From: Membranipora membranacea
Taxonomy: Eukaryota > Bryozoa > Gymnolaemata > Cheilostomatida > Membraniporidae
Assembly: GCA_914767715.1 (NCBI GenBank)
Contig: OU612070.1
Span: 6,465,501 to 6,529,500 of the forward strand
Reading direction: 5' to 3'
Length of the DNA: 64,000 nucleotides
A program made the position numbers and the translations under genes. This document shows positions 13,440 through 25,960 of this stretch, in pieces. Position 1 is the first letter of the stretch, and each line of letters opens with the position of its first letter. The notes under the pieces are model-generated. The model had not been told where the DNA came from and ran no database searches. It saw only the letters and a program-made list of their open reading frames with translations.

Positions 13440-13840
13440 TCCATTAGAGTAGGTAATTTTTTAGCTGTGGCAATCAAATACGGGCTATATGTATAGAAAG
13501 CTGCGTCAACTATTTTATGCTTTTTCTAAGTTCAAACATTTTAAACCTACCTCCAAACAGAAACAGCATTTTGTAGAAAGTCTAATCTTTCCTGTTCTAG
13601 CATATAACATTGAAATGCGGTTCAGATCAGCCACTGAGGGTGAACGAACTAAGATCCTCAAACTCTTTAGCAGAAATAATTTTTATCTTGATATACCGAT
13701 GCTCATCAGTGAAAGAACGGACATATCAGCTAACTATTAAACACTTCACTCAAACCAAAGAGAGCATAATAACACAGATGTGTTCTCTATACTACAAAAC
13801 TATGTATTATAAAATACGTTCCATTCAGATAGGGTAACTT
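13440..13840 (+). pseudogene. LINE 3' fragment inside the LRR gene
   Basis: An 83-codon frame (13489-13740) reads KLRQLFYAFSKFKHF...VESLIFPVLAYNI, the pattern of the C-terminal RT/thumb part of non-LTR retrotransposon ORF2, where a helix ending in a V-L-x-Y motif precedes the 3' end. The frame then shifts and continues as ...HFTQTKESIITQMC. It is a truncated insertion in an intron. Confidence 0.6.
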
Positions 13841-15076
13841 ATTTTTAACAAAGTTTAGATATTATTTTTTATATGGGGAATAACTTCTAACTTTCCCAAC
13901 CACTATCAACTCGCAATAACAGCTTTAAATATGTCTTTATTAAATTTTTTCATTTTTATTGCCTAATTAGGTATTATTATTAAGAGATATATGAGTATAA
14001 AACATACACTGTCGTCTTTTCATCAGTGGATATCTCAGACTGAGTGTGATCATTCCTGCATACATTCATCGTCACAAAACCATGATCATCATCATTAATT
14101 TGGATTAATGGAAATATTAGTGGAGATATGACATCAGCATATTATAACTTTGTGTCAGTAACTTGAACTAGCTAATATTTTGGCAGCTTAAGCGGTATGA
14201 ATTGATTGACGTCCCAGTGACAACCTTCAACAACTTAGGCAAGCTGGTTGGCTGTGCATTACAGGAATGGTGAACCAATCAAAGATTTGTTCCCCCAATC
14301 CATACAACATATATCTGCCACCATAACTGAGGCATCACCATCCTCGATTGTATTTCAGCACGTGACAGCATATTAAAAGAAGAGTTTGGTACAAATTTAG
14401 ATGCTATCATGCCTCCGCCTAACCCTATTTCACCTAAGAGCCACATGCAATGCTGTTATGTATTAAGTCAAGTTGTTCGCACTGATCAGTTATCTGCATA
14501 TGCTTAGTTGAGATAAGCCAGGAATGAACCAAAACAAAGCGATATACTTCCTAGCCATCTCAGATTGGGTCATGGTGGTGCAGGACTCAATATGCATGTT
14601 ACAACCTTTATCTATGACGATTGAGGACGTAAAAGAGCATGCTGCATCCCGTTTGAAGAGAGAAAGGGACAAGCAAGTCGGATTATAGGTAAATATTTAC
14701 TACCATTACAAGTATTTCCATCCTTAAATAGTAAGGTCCAGTGATAATAGAGAGAGAGTGAATGGTACGGAAGGACACCAGACCCTCATACCGTAAAACA
14801 ACAAACCGAATTATGTTATCTGAAGTCAATATGCATACTTTTGGTCGGTATTGAAATATGTTTTATTTGACAAGGTAAAGAACAACTAGGTATTGTCCTA
14901 CCATGAATAAATAGCAGACAACTTCATATTTAGTCTAGATCATAGTCTAGATCATAGTCTAGATTATAAAACACCTTTATGAACAATCTGGTAGAATAAA
15001 AAGCCGACTGTAATAGATAATAAGTAATAGACCTGATTTAAGGCAAAATACCCGTGTGATCATTCATTACTTAGAA

Positions 15077-15266
15077 TCAGCTGTAAACATCCACTTCATG
15101 AAGATTCGGTCGCCTTCTCTGGTTGAGTCCAGTAACTCTGACGTATCTTCCAAACATTGGCGCAGAGCATTGGTAGTAAATAACAGCTCCTTGCCATTCC
15201 GCACTGTCTGCACATCTAGTCGTAGAATCGTGAGCTCCAAATCCTGTATCAGAGGTACTCTTGAGG
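15077..15266 (-). CDS. F5/8C- or fucolectin-type domain, last exon
   Basis: A minus-strand exon preceded by an AATTGCAG acceptor (phase 2 entry) encodes 63 residues and ends in TGA. It holds CADSAEWQ, IYYQC, then GRYVRVT and HEVDVY. Cys-(x)n-Cys-(x)n-GRYV-x-V ... E-V-x-V-Y is the hallmark C-terminal end of discoidin (F5/8 type C) and fucolectin-tachylectin domains, which bind sugars or lipids outside the cell. Upstream exons expected between here and PSTK were not identified, so this may be an orphan exon. A second frame is also open through the exon, but it lacks these motifs. Confidence 0.5.
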
Positions 15267-16550
15267 CTGCAATTGTGAGACATTTTTGAGATTATACAAA
15301 TCAAGGTCACGTTTCATTGGTTTGCAGAGCTAAGCAACAAAAAAAAAAAGACAGTTTGCCTCTCAGCTCATGATCTGCTCAGAATGGGATGACCATATCC
15401 ACGATCACCGCAGAGGTAAAAGTAAGGGATGAAGGAAAGTGCAGACAGTGTGACCAAGTTCTAGGTGGTATGAGTCTTATCTGATGTCTTGGTGAGGAAC
15501 AGCACTAAAATTATTAAGACTGCTTCAAGCAGTTAGATGAAGGCCAGGTACATGGGAGGGGCAGTACAACCTCTTAGCACCAGATTGAGCCTAATCTGAT
15601 GATCAGCTGAGAAATATAAACTATTAAAACAGGGATGAAAACTGAACATATAAGCTACAATTATATTACAGCCATAAATACTAATGCTTCTGTTCCTGAT
15701 TTTGAACCCCTTGATACATATTTGCGCCCCTGTAGATAAGGAGACTCCTCATTCTGAGTACTGTTAACACTTTACAGATCAGTCATATATGCAACCATTC
15801 ATGTCAGGGATATAAACACCACCTCCGCATGGACAAAATATGCAGTTCTAATAAGATGACATAACAACAGTCACTCCTGGAGCTGTGGAATATAACACAA
15901 CGTTTCTAATGTAAGAGGAAAGGAGATTAATGGAACCCAAGACCAGCTAGGTTTATCGCAGATGAATTTGGACTGGTGGCATGTGAATGAAGTCTTAATT
16001 GTGAAGGGAAAAAATAACATTATAATGGTGTGAGCACTTTGATGTGAAATAGAACTTGGACCAAATAAGACGGACTTCACTATTGAAGATTTGTTTGTTT
16101 CTAATCAGGAATTAAAACTAATACCTCTAAATTTATTCAAACGATACTGAATGGGTAGACCTGCACCTTGGACCGCATAACAGGACTTATCTATAGCAGC
16201 AGAAACCATTTAATTTGAACTAAAAACTCTGTATTACACCTTTGGAAGATTTAATGGATAGATTAATTCAGACCAAGATCTTGAGCAAGAGGAAAGTACA
16301 GAAGGTGTTTTAGGTGAGGGTTCACATAGCCTGAAATATTAGGTGATGTTCGGAGAACCTTCTACACCATAATCTCAAAATGTACTTTGTTTAGTTGTGT
16401 TGCCTAATTTTACATAAAACATTCTAAGGGTGAAATGAGCTTGACAACCTTTGAATAACATAGGCCTACTATTTGGAAAGGAGTGAGCTTACTCTAAGTA
16501 TGGAAGGCCCATCACCCATCAGTAATCTAAAGGCGGATTTGATGTATCTA

Positions 16551-19500
16551 CTAGGTCATCTCCTGTTGATTGAAGAGTCTTTGAAGCATCTCTTGTAATG
16601 CAGACCACTTCTGTTCTTCAGATGAATTTGTTGTTGATTGGCTGAGTAAACTGGAGAACTCCTTATCATGTGACTTAATATAACTCATCACAGAGCGACG
16701 TCTCAAGTTCGCAGTGGCTGCTTCTTGCTTCATATCTATGGAGCCAGCTGGATAAATATAATAATATATATATATATATATTTTTTTTTAAATAACTTTA
16801 AGAACTATGATGTCACATGCGTTGTAACCACACCCTCTGAATAATATATATATATATTATTATTCAGAGGGTGTGCTTACAACGCATGTGACATCATAGT
16901 TCTTAAAGTTATTTTAAAATGTACTTTGAGTACTAATATTGTGTAAGCTAGGAATTTACCAATGTTATCAGTGTATGGTTATGGTCAGCAATTTAATGCT
17001 GCCACTTCATCCAGGTGACTAACAGTCTTAGCTGTCTTAGCTGGGGGATTGTAACCTGATGCAACTTGTATATGCTTCACACAATATGACATAAAAATTA
17101 TATCTGTATATGTCATCACATAAACTCTTTTAAAAAATCACTCAAAATATTTAAAACTCTTATTAAACTGATGATCAGATATACAGACCTGCAGATTTAG
17201 CAGACTGTATATGTAGTTTGACGAGTTGTCTCAGTATAAGATCAGACTGATGTACGATGTGCTCAGCAGTGATTCTCACACTCTCCTCCCTCTCCTTCTC
17301 TGTGTCTGGCACTGGGTGTAGAGGACTACACAGGCAGGTCATCAGAAAACTTTGCAGTGATGATTGTTGTGAGCTGTATGACAATAAAAAGTATTTTAGT
17401 GTAATGAGTAATATTGAAAATAGGTAGGTGTTTGTTTAATTTAGTACTATGTTTCCACAGATGTTTACGGATAAAAGACGTTTGAACTTCAAAAACTTAA
17501 AAAAACACCAATGGCTACAGCAGATAAAGTGGACATGACAAATTGATTATCAGAATCAGATTTGGTGTATTGTTTCTGCGAAGTTTCACCAACTAACTGT
17601 TACACCAACTGCGTGAATTTATCAACTTTCAGCCTATTAACCTTAAATCTATAATAATTTTACTAAGTTTGGTTCAGTGGCGTGTTTTTATTAATGCGAA
17701 ACTAAAAATGATTGGAAATATTATGCTACAAGATAGACTTTGAAGTATTCCATTGTCAAACACCAATTTAGGTCCTCAGACTAAACTAAGGGTGATGTCC
17801 ATTTACCCTTGTAAAGACCTGAGTGTTAGGTCAGGTATTGAAGAATCTTTGTGACTCAATACTTAATAATTACATAATTCAATGAATCAACTGCCCATTG
17901 TGTATTTTACGTTGATCATTTATCTCCATCAACATTTTTTCTTTTTGCTAATGAAGCGCAGCTACATGGCTCTATAGGTATTAGTAAAAGTGAACCTCAG
18001 TTATAAGGTTTTGGATTTTAATGATGTCTCACCTTCCGGCCGCAATACTTAGACTGTGAGCCTCCCATTGATACTCGTCGATATTAGGCACTTCAAGTCT
18101 GCTGTTCATTTTTAGGATAACCTCTTCATCTATCCTCTCATCACCAGATCTAAGGCTATTCTGTGCCAAGCAGACACTGAGGGGGGTGTCAAAGTGTAGC
18201 TGTCCGAACCCAACATAGTCTGTCAGAATATTCCAATACAGGAGAATGTAGGTATGAGTACGAGCTAGGACCAAGTGAACATCGTGGATCAAAGCATAAA
18301 TGTGTTTAGCATGAAAAAACTAACTGTACAATACTGTGAATGATAGCATAATTCCAGCTGAACAGGAGATGTTTTGCTGCAAAGCTTTTCAACACCTCAC
18401 TGTCTCCGGTATATCCATCTGAGTACTTGAACTGTGATCAAGTGACATGAACCCATTCAGTCCGAGTGATGGGAACCGCTTTGGCGTTATACAAATGAGA
18501 AAACATCACTTCCAAGCTTAACATGCATGGCATAATCAAATTGCATTTGATACCGGAATACCAGTAGCCCTAAGGCAAGTTATATGAATTAATAATAACA
18601 AAACATGTATTTCCAGATTATAAATTGACATAAACAATAAACTGCTACCCCACAAATACAACTTGTCCTCGTCCATTACTATAATGAATTTTCAAAAAAC
18701 CAACGAAACCAGATGAATGGACAACTAACACTTACATTTTCTTGCAAGCTGATAAAAGGAGTACCTCATACTTCTATAATACATATTGTCATCTAGAACC
18801 ACACAAATATTCCCACAGTCAGATGGTACTCTGTTAAGTATCTCAGCCACATACTGCCCAAGTTCAACACTTAGCTGAAGAATCTCTGGTAAGAAAAGAG
18901 GGCTGCTGCTAGTAGGCTTATTCCTAGTAATCAGTGAGTGAATCACAAAGTCCACAATTTGTATGACCCTGTACCTAAACAGCTTGTAAGGGGTGAGAGC
19001 GGTGTCACTCTACAAAAAAAAAGAAGAGTAGCAGTCGGTCGAGGTTCATATAATGTATTTCGAACTAGGTGCCTTGATGTCGAGCAAGGATATTATACAA
19101 ATGGTTCTAAAAATATTTTCAGTTTGAACGAGATCAAAACGGATAGTAAGGGCTTACCTCATCAATGGATGAAACAAGATGAGCACGAGCGCACTCTCCA
19201 CATAGCTGCTCTATTGTATCGTAACATATATGTATCATGTGAACATCAGGAAATAGTGTAGACAGATCTGAAAAGGTGGGAGGAGATCAAATATAATCAT
19301 AACTCAAATACCCATGAAACCTCAATGTGTGTCCTATCATGATGAAACTTTTTTGTTCTCATAATTGCCTACACCTGCATAAAGGCAGATAGACAAGCTA
19401 GTGGCCTGGATCAAGGTCTGTCTGATCTCTTTAACTCATTGGTGTTATAAATGATATGAGGTTCCATAAATAATTAAATATTTGTAAAAAGATGGAAAAA

Positions 19501-19615
19501 CTTATCACAGAATCTAAAGTTTGAAGCACAAGAAGATGGCGTACTCACTCTGTTGGCAGAATGTTGTCTTTCCAGAGCCTGGTAAACCAATGGTACAAAT
19601 TATAGCCAATCTCAT
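16551..19615 (-). CDS. PSTK: L-seryl-tRNA(Sec) kinase
   Basis: PSTK phosphorylates serine on Ser-tRNA(Sec) to give the precursor for selenocysteine. Six exons splice in phase: 19549-19615, 19158-19267, 18736-18982, 18033-18219, 17189-17373 and 16551-16747. Together they encode 330 residues, near the ~348 of the human enzyme. Residues 1-20 carry the P-loop (IGLPGSGKTT). Exon 3 has the VVLDDNMYYRSMRY block and QLARK; exon 4 GFGQLHFDTPL and EAHSLSI; exon 5 the IVHQSD helix; all match the PSTK family in order. The start is the ATG immediately before the P-loop, as in the family. All introns are GT-AG. The gene is downstream of, and co-oriented with, the left fucosyltransferase (about 1.7 kb apart) and looks intact. 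Confidence 0.93.
16787..16916. mobile_element. Foldback MITE in PSTK intron 5
   Basis: Two ~57-bp arms (starting AAATAACTTTAAGAAC and ending GTTCTTAAAGTTATTT) flank a ~14-bp AT core and match almost perfectly. The mirror position in the right arm (about 46,105-46,160) has only one, diverged, arm. Confidence 0.75.
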
Positions 19616-19873
19616 GGTGGTGGTCAGGGTCGCCGTATGGAGATTCTCTCTGATCAAATATTTCTCTGCTGAAAATAATCTGACAAAACTGTTGATATTG
19701 AGGTAAAGCTCAGAGGTATTGACTACTGTAGTTGTCCTGATCATTAACTGGCTCTCTTTCACATAAAAACTACACTTGGTTAGAATAACAAATGACATAT
19801 ACAACAATGTAGTCCTTGCAGCCTGAGGGAGGCCATCTTTCACCCTTACCTTGTTTGTACTCACTGGGTACAC

Positions 19874-21311
19874 TGTCTGTGACTGTTAGAGTAGTATCAA
19901 GGAGAAGTATTAGTAGAGTAGTATAAGGTCTAGAGCTTTTGATTGCCAGTATCTAACTCCAATTGTTAGTATCTATTACCGATGTACTCTATCCCTCCTT
20001 CTTCATATCTTCTACTACAGTAGACAAAGAGTAGTAAGACAATTTTCTCTCTGACTTTGATTATTATGATTAATTTATTTAATCATTTATTAGTACAATA
20101 ATCATCATCATTATCTGAAGAAAAAATCAGTATGTTTTGCCCAAGTTGTTTACAGCACACCTCGAGTAAATTCAAATACTAATAATAGTCCCACAAGCTA
20201 GATGCACCAAGAACATGGGATGAATAAAGTGCAAAGAAGTTCTCGCCCAACAATCTATTTTCAACCCACCAATCAGATAAATGGTTGTAGTTGGCTCACT
20301 GTGTGAGTGCTATCTCATAATCTTATTACATTTGACCGCTTCCAACTAATTGTGATCTATGATTATAGAAATTGGGCTTTAAAAATTCCCAGTGTTCTAT
20401 TTGGAGAAGGCAACTCTCCTCTCAGTGTGATAGCTAGATGCAGTTGTTGCAACAAAATTCTGCAACAATATTGACGAATCAGCTAATGAAATTACACTCA
20501 GAGTCATAACAAAGACATTGTAATGTTTGTTAGGAAACATGAATGACAGGTTGTTGAATAGATGCCTCACAAGTTTTTGGGGTTTTCGTGATGTTAGCAA
20601 TTTTTTTTAAATGTGTATAACAGTTATGCTTAAGTTTTCCTAATCTTAACTTGAACTGAAATGCTTAGCTCTGTATATAAAGGAGTATACTCAGTTTATA
20701 TGATACTGCCTTTAAAAGTCAGTCGCATAATGGTAGCAATATTGTTGACAAGGTGCAGTCAGATAATTACTTTATGGATAACAACGCTTTGAGCTAGTCA
20801 ACTCGATTCTTCTTTGCAATTATGACGATACCTCCGAGTTTTATATGAAGGCATATGCAAGTATTTGGAGCAATCTAGGTTTCTATTCTGTCTGATTTCT
20901 GTGGATAAGATGCAAAACTAGTTTATTGGCTCCTATGGGCACAAGACCAGGAGGTAAGGATAGCGTTTATCTTGATGAGATGCATGTGTAGGGGATATTT
21001 TACAGCTATGATTGAATCAGTATATATACATATAGTATACATTTTATTATATCAGTAATATATTATGGTTGTATGGAAATGTAGTGTGGCTAAAATGAGC
21101 GAGAAATAAAATATTGACCAGGCATGTTCAAGAAATTTCAAGCTTTTACAATGCATGTACATATGAAATATATAGTACATAATATGACCCTCTATTGTTG
21201 AATAACTCGTAATGAGTTTTAAGAACAAATCTATACATGGCAAAGATCTTGTTAGCATCATAAGATGACTGTTGAATTTATGTTGAAGCCTGAGAGTTTC
21301 CGCCTCTGCTG
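19874..21311. other. Intergenic DNA between FUT and PSTK (left arm)
   Basis: This segment has a mirror counterpart at about 37,614-39,400. No exon is seen in it. It probably holds the fucosyltransferase 3' UTR and the PSTK promoter, though no motif decides this. Confidence 0.4.
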
Positions 21312-24300
21312 TCATGTGTTCAATGGTAGGAAACCTTTAAACTCATCATTGTAGGCTTTTTCTACCTCATGAGCAATTTGTGGTAGGTTCATGTGATAAT
21401 CAAAACATCTGTCTCGTTTAGAGTATCGTTCTGACATTTTATAAATACTTTTACGCTCCGGGTGTTCGTGCAGATATGCACAAAGTTTACAATGGACATC
21501 CAAATTAATAAACGTAGCCACTGTTGCTGCCACATAGTCTCTGCAAAATATAAATATAAAGAATATAAAGAATATAAAGAATATAAAGAATATAAAGAAT
21601 ATAAAGAATATAAAGAATATAAAGAATATAAAGAATATAAAGAATATAAAGAATATAAAGAATATAAAGAATATAAAGAATATAAAGAATATAAAGAATA
21701 TAAAGAAAGCACAATCCCAATTATTTATATTTCTTTGAGAAGGAGGACTTGGTATGCAACAACCTTTAAAATGAGTAAGCAGGCGCAAAAGATGTGGAAC
21801 TGACCCTTGAATTAATTTTGAAAATAGTTCTGAATGAGAAAAAAAAAGTGGTCAAATTCCAATCAAAATGATGCATTGACTGCATCCGTAATCCTATCAA
21901 ACTTCTAAAAAAAAGATTTCAAAGGTCAAGTAATGACATGCAATTACCGGTCTTTCATTTCGCTATGCATTTAAAACAAATCGCTGTTGAAAGTTATGGA
22001 TTGCAACAGAAAAATAAGCTGTAAAGTCAAAATTAAAAAACTTACCTTCTCCATTCGAAATATTTATTGTAGGCAGCTGGAGTATTTATCAAGTATTTGA
22101 GATAATCAGCCAGATCTTTGTAAGAGAAGAATGCGTCTGCGTTGATATAACTTCCAGGAGGTGCGTGTCTCTCGTAAGACGGTAATTTACCTCGAACTAC
22201 TGGTACCAGACCTGCAGACATTACACACATGTACATGTACATGATATATATACACATATATACACATATATACATATATACACATATATACATATATATA
22301 CACAATTATACATATATATACATATATACACATATATACACATATACATATATACACATATATACATATATATACGTATATATATGTATATACATATACA
22401 GCACAATGCTTATTACTTGCTCTAACGTACCTCAACAAAGTTTGAATTTATCTCTCGATACCAAGGGGTAAACTCTCAAAGTTGATTGATTTTTGATTGA
22501 TTGATTTATTGACTTGCTATTGGCTATTTATTGACTATTGCTAAAATTCGTAACAGGTGATAAGGATCCTATGAAGCATGCATTACAAGTTAACAAAAAT
22601 AAAAATACTTTCATAAAATGAGATTGGCAAAATCCAATTGTGACAAAAATGAGACCTTCTGGAAATACACGGAATTTCTCATGAACACTGATAATAATCG
22701 AGTGTTAATCTAGCGTTGTATTCATAGAGACAAATGAGCGATGCATATAGGTCTACCTGCCAGCAAGGCACTCCAAAATTTCTCTGTGATATAATCCTGA
22801 CAATCCGTATTCTCAAAAGCCAGGTAGAAATAATACTCTTTAGCTGAAAATAAAATTTTACACAAACAGATACATGACAAGTAGACAGGGCTCCATATCT
22901 GGTAGTACATCGCCCGATCCAGCACGTTGACCTGGGAAACCCTGTAAACCTTGCCGGACCAAGCCAGACGCTTACGAACTATCCAGATACTATCCCAGAC
23001 GGACCCAGACAGTCTGGGATTGTGTCATTTTCATGTTCACATTAACTGGGATGGCTATCTGGGATGGTCGTCTGGCACAATGTGCACCAGCCATAAATAC
23101 AAGCAAAACATTTCATAGAGCTCTTAGGTGAAGAAGTGGGGTGGTTATAGGGTCATCTGGTATCATAAGGAAACTAGTCAAAATATCTGGTGTTACCCTA
23201 CCAAATAAGGGTACTTGTCATGTATGCACAAACATGAACGTTCAATATGATTTGTAAGTGTGGCCATGTCAGTCAACTGGATCCTAAAACCCTTTCCTAT
23301 CAAAAGCATTGTGTGAGGTCCCTTCATGTTATACCTCCCTCTGACACATGATATCCGTTATCATTGTATACATACTTGAAAGCTATGAATGATTGAGCAT
23401 GTCTCACTAATATTTCCAGATTACTTCAAGCACTGGTACAAGAGGACCATTGATTATCTTAATCAAAATGAGATATGGAGGAGATCAGTTTTCTCTAAGA
23501 GAAAGTACACAACTTTGAACCTACTAGGGCAGTAAATAAACGATAGTATAATACATAATAGTTATATAATAATGTTAAATGTATAACAATAGTATACATA
23601 TGCAGACTCACCTAGTTCTGTCCTAAAATCAAGGTTAATCGGTGGGGATCCTTTACTTGGAGCTGGTTTTCCGCATGCCCCAAATATATCAATGTCTATG
23701 TATGGTTTGAGATTTTCAGCATAGACTTCTCGCCTCGATAAAGTGTTACATCTACTCACCATCCACACCACAGATTTTGTTCTGCCACAAAAAGAAGATC
23801 TGATTGTAACATAGTTCAGTGATGCCAGCAGCGAGTCCTTCAACACTTTTTTCTATACTTATTAGTATACTACATACTATATACACCGACCAATGCATCA
23901 CGACAAATGAGGCCGTGTGAAAAGAAGGAATAGAATGGGAGCTCAAATGCATTGTATTGCTATGACAACTAGTAACATGGCACTTCCTCAATATATAGGC
24001 AACAAAAGAAATTATCGCTGGAAAAGTGAAGTGGAGATCAGTGAGATAAGGACTCTACCTGTTTGGGTTAGAAGGGATGAAGTTGACGAGAGGCTTGTCC
24101 CTCTTGTAATAGTATCCATAGGGCAGGGAGAGGTCAGCGTCATCTTCATATGTGGCTGTCACATTAAACATACCATCTAAATTAGCCATCATTCCATCTG
24201 AAAAATGCAGCACAAAGGTTAGATATACCATAATATTCGTTATCAAAAATGAAAATTTATATGGAGAATAACCACAAGTTATTTTTTTTAAAACAAGTGA

Positions 24301-24893
24301 ACCTTCAACAGCACAAGTAAATTTTGACATTTTTTTCTGGAAGATGCAAAAAATAGAGGCCAGTAAATATGAAAATTCAACTTTTACCAACCTTGAAATC
24401 GTTGTGGAGGCTCGAGGTTTAGAAATACCCAGTTCTGATGTGGCTCTCTGTGAGTTGGCAGATCTTTGAGAGAGAAATCTTTTGGGAAGATGTGAAAGAC
24501 TACTGCATCTACTTGATCTACCGCTGAGCGCTCAGTGGTCCACTCACAACTTTTGTAAACAGGGCACTGGCTGAAAGCCAATTCGCTGGTAAGTGCCTTC
24601 CACTTGTTGTATATCAGAAAGTCTTTTCCAAAGATCTTTGTCCACGCAAGAATTTTCTTCTTTCCATTGCTGTTACTCCTTAATCGGGCAGAGGATGTGT
24701 TGCTCACGTTATTACTCTCTGACGTAGACAACTTGACCCGGATCTGATGTTCCATATCATCGTCTTTGCTGAATTTATCCAGGTGTGGAGATGATACCAG
24801 AAATAGAAGCAAAGCTAGTAAAAGTATGAGAGAAATCTTTTGTAAAAATCGTCCATTCATCTTTAAATATGAACATTGCTGAGATTTAATCAT
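21312..24893 (-). CDS. Alpha-1,3-fucosyltransferase (GT10), left copy
   Basis: GT10 enzymes move fucose from GDP-fucose to N-acetylglucosamine or glucose on glycans in the Golgi. Six GT-AG exons join in phase: 24392-24893, 24059-24197, 23612-23781, 22757-22843, 22046-22211 and 21312-21540, giving 430 residues. A single N-terminal hydrophobic segment (residues ~18-34, [16 protein letters not shown]) makes a type II anchor. Catalytic-domain landmarks follow in order: NLEPPQ, then [46 protein letters not shown] and GLVPVV with [10 protein letters not shown], the GDP-fucose-binding region of the family. The start is the only ATG before the anchor in frame. It is the mirror copy of the gene at 29,365-37,613 and both are intact. 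Confidence 0.93.
21546..21707 (-). repeat. 9-bp minisatellite at a splice acceptor
   Basis: ATATAAAGA repeats about 17 times. On the gene strand this is (TCTTTATAT)n ending within 10 bp of the exon-6 acceptor TTTTGCAG, so it forms the polypyrimidine-like tract of intron 5. The mirror gene has only about two units at 37,349-37,371. It creates spurious KEY-, LYS- or FFI-repeat frames. Confidence 0.95.
22236..22400. repeat. (TATACACA)n microsatellite in FUT intron 4
   Basis: About 160 bp of alternating purine-pyrimidine TATACACATA units lie ~25 bp upstream of the exon-5 acceptor. The mirror intron lacks them, having only a TATATGTGTG remnant. Confidence 0.9.
22925..23090. mobile_element. MITE-like repeat in FUT intron 3 (left copy only)
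   Basis: The segment is rich in CCCAGACGG and TCTGGGAT words. It ends in CGTCTGGCACAATGTGCACC, which resembles, in reverse, the start of a repeat at about 57,955-58,230. The mirror intron (365 bp) lacks it, while this intron is 768 bp. Confidence 0.5.
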
Positions 24894-25762
24894 GTTGAGG
24901 TGAGCTCCGGCGTACCTCAGCTCTCTACGAGGAGAATTCAGTGAGTGTTATCTCATCCCAGTGGACATCCTGATAAATATTACGCAATAATCTCCTCATC
25001 GATATGTTTACTATAAAGATAAAGGTAGAGTTAATCACTTACTATGGTATCACAGCACAGCTCAGTGTACTCTGAAGAGGTATTGTCCATAGACGAAAGT
25101 CTACTGCTACTGTTGGATGATGTCATACCAATCTCCTGTTGGGGACTCGGACTTTCTTTTGCTCACTTTCATCAAAGTTACTACCCTAGGAGAGTAAAGG
25201 AGGAAATGTTCTCCGGTTTGCACATTGAAATAATAGAATCGCTAGCATAAATTTACTCACCCTCTTTCTTCACTTATTATGAGCTCCAACCATAGCTAAC
25301 ATTAAGTCACTACCAAAGCCAAACTGATTTCTAGCTTATATTTACAACATTTACAATTCATATCAAAGGCCCATACCAAACCAGTGTTTATACCACTAAT
25401 ATATATTATATGGATGAGGGGTGCATATCAGACCCTGAGCGAGCGTGTGGCTCTTCATGTTTGGTTGCTGGACCGCAATTCTCACCATTGATTGGTTCAA
25501 AAGTCCATAATCTAGAATAGCTGACGTGATGAAATAATGTAATTTCATGAAAAAATGTTCTGCTCTTCATTTTCATGGTGCTCGCTGTGGCTGATAGTTT
25601 CAAGTTGGAGTTCAAATACAAAAAAAAGACGAACTGTTATGATTTTGCCATCAATTCCAGATAGACAAAATCTGTTGATTGTTAGCGAGCTGAGCAGAGG
25701 TGACCCTCCCCAAATAGTTGAGCCCAAAACCGCTATATCTGGCTATTAAATTTGTCACTATC

Positions 25763-25960
25763 GGAAGAGGAATACACCCGAGGGTGCTGGGAGCTGGAAC
25801 AATCAACCTTGAAAGCTCCCCCAATGGGTTTCGTATCTACAACTCTTGCGGCACTACTCGCCTGGTAGTGAATAGCAGGCGTGCTAACCGATTGCGCCAT
25901 CTCGCCATCTCGCCATCTCACCATCTCGCCATCTCACCATCTCCCCATCTCACCAACCCG
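25763..25960 (-). mobile_element. tRNA-derived SINE with target duplication
   Basis: Reading on the minus strand, a tRNA-like head has an A-box (TGGCGCAATCGGTTAGCAC) and a decayed B-box, followed by a body ending CAGCACCCTCGGGTGTAT. An 18-bp duplication ATTAAATTTGTCACTATC flanks it (25745-25762 and 25961-25978). At its 5' side an 8-bp CTCRCCAT unit is repeated about six times (25906-25955). Confidence 0.88.

Larger units (their letters stand above)
8098..14688 (+). pseudogene. Leucine-rich-repeat protein gene, apparently degenerate
   Basis: A Lys-rich first exon (ATG at 8098, donor at 8190) is followed by LRR exons at about 8995-9092, 9436-9584, 9861-10003, 10442-10555 and 11431-11582, a Lys-rich exon 12099-12191, an LRR exon 13083-13226, and likely terminal exons near 14359 and at 14584-14688 (TAG). 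Ribonuclease-inhibitor-like LRR pieces are visible, such as LTLSLDYN, MLSLSLSYCGL, MYLDGNDLGCVGA and LHLADNDI. Three lesions are seen: a frameshift in the TA run near 9533-9548, an in-frame TAG at 11516-11518, and stops in the required frame of exon 12099-12191. Some exon phases do not match (first exon; 10442 exon). It resembles the LRRC34/LRRC71 group in outline, but I cannot name the orthologue. It is either a pseudogene or a gene with sequence errors. Confidence 0.5.
14810..25390. repeat. Left arm of a large inverted duplication
   Basis: Reverse-complement homology to about 28,900-47,765 covers a lectin tail exon, PSTK, the intergenic DNA and a fucosyltransferase. It includes introns, and noncoding flanks such as 24895-25250 versus 29040-29362. 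Order is mirror-symmetric. The left arm is about 10.6 kb and the right about 18.9 kb. The difference is mostly insertions on the right, offset by a ~1.9-kb deletion of PSTK exons there. Confidence 0.93.

Noticed and set aside
21389-21803. Long ORFs with KEY, LYS and FFI repeats
   Set aside because: They are translations of the 9-bp intronic minisatellite in several frames and are not proteins.
22042-22471. Tyr/Ile-rich ORFs
   Set aside because: They arise from the TATACACA microsatellite. Only the FUT exon at 22,046-22,211 inside one of them is real.
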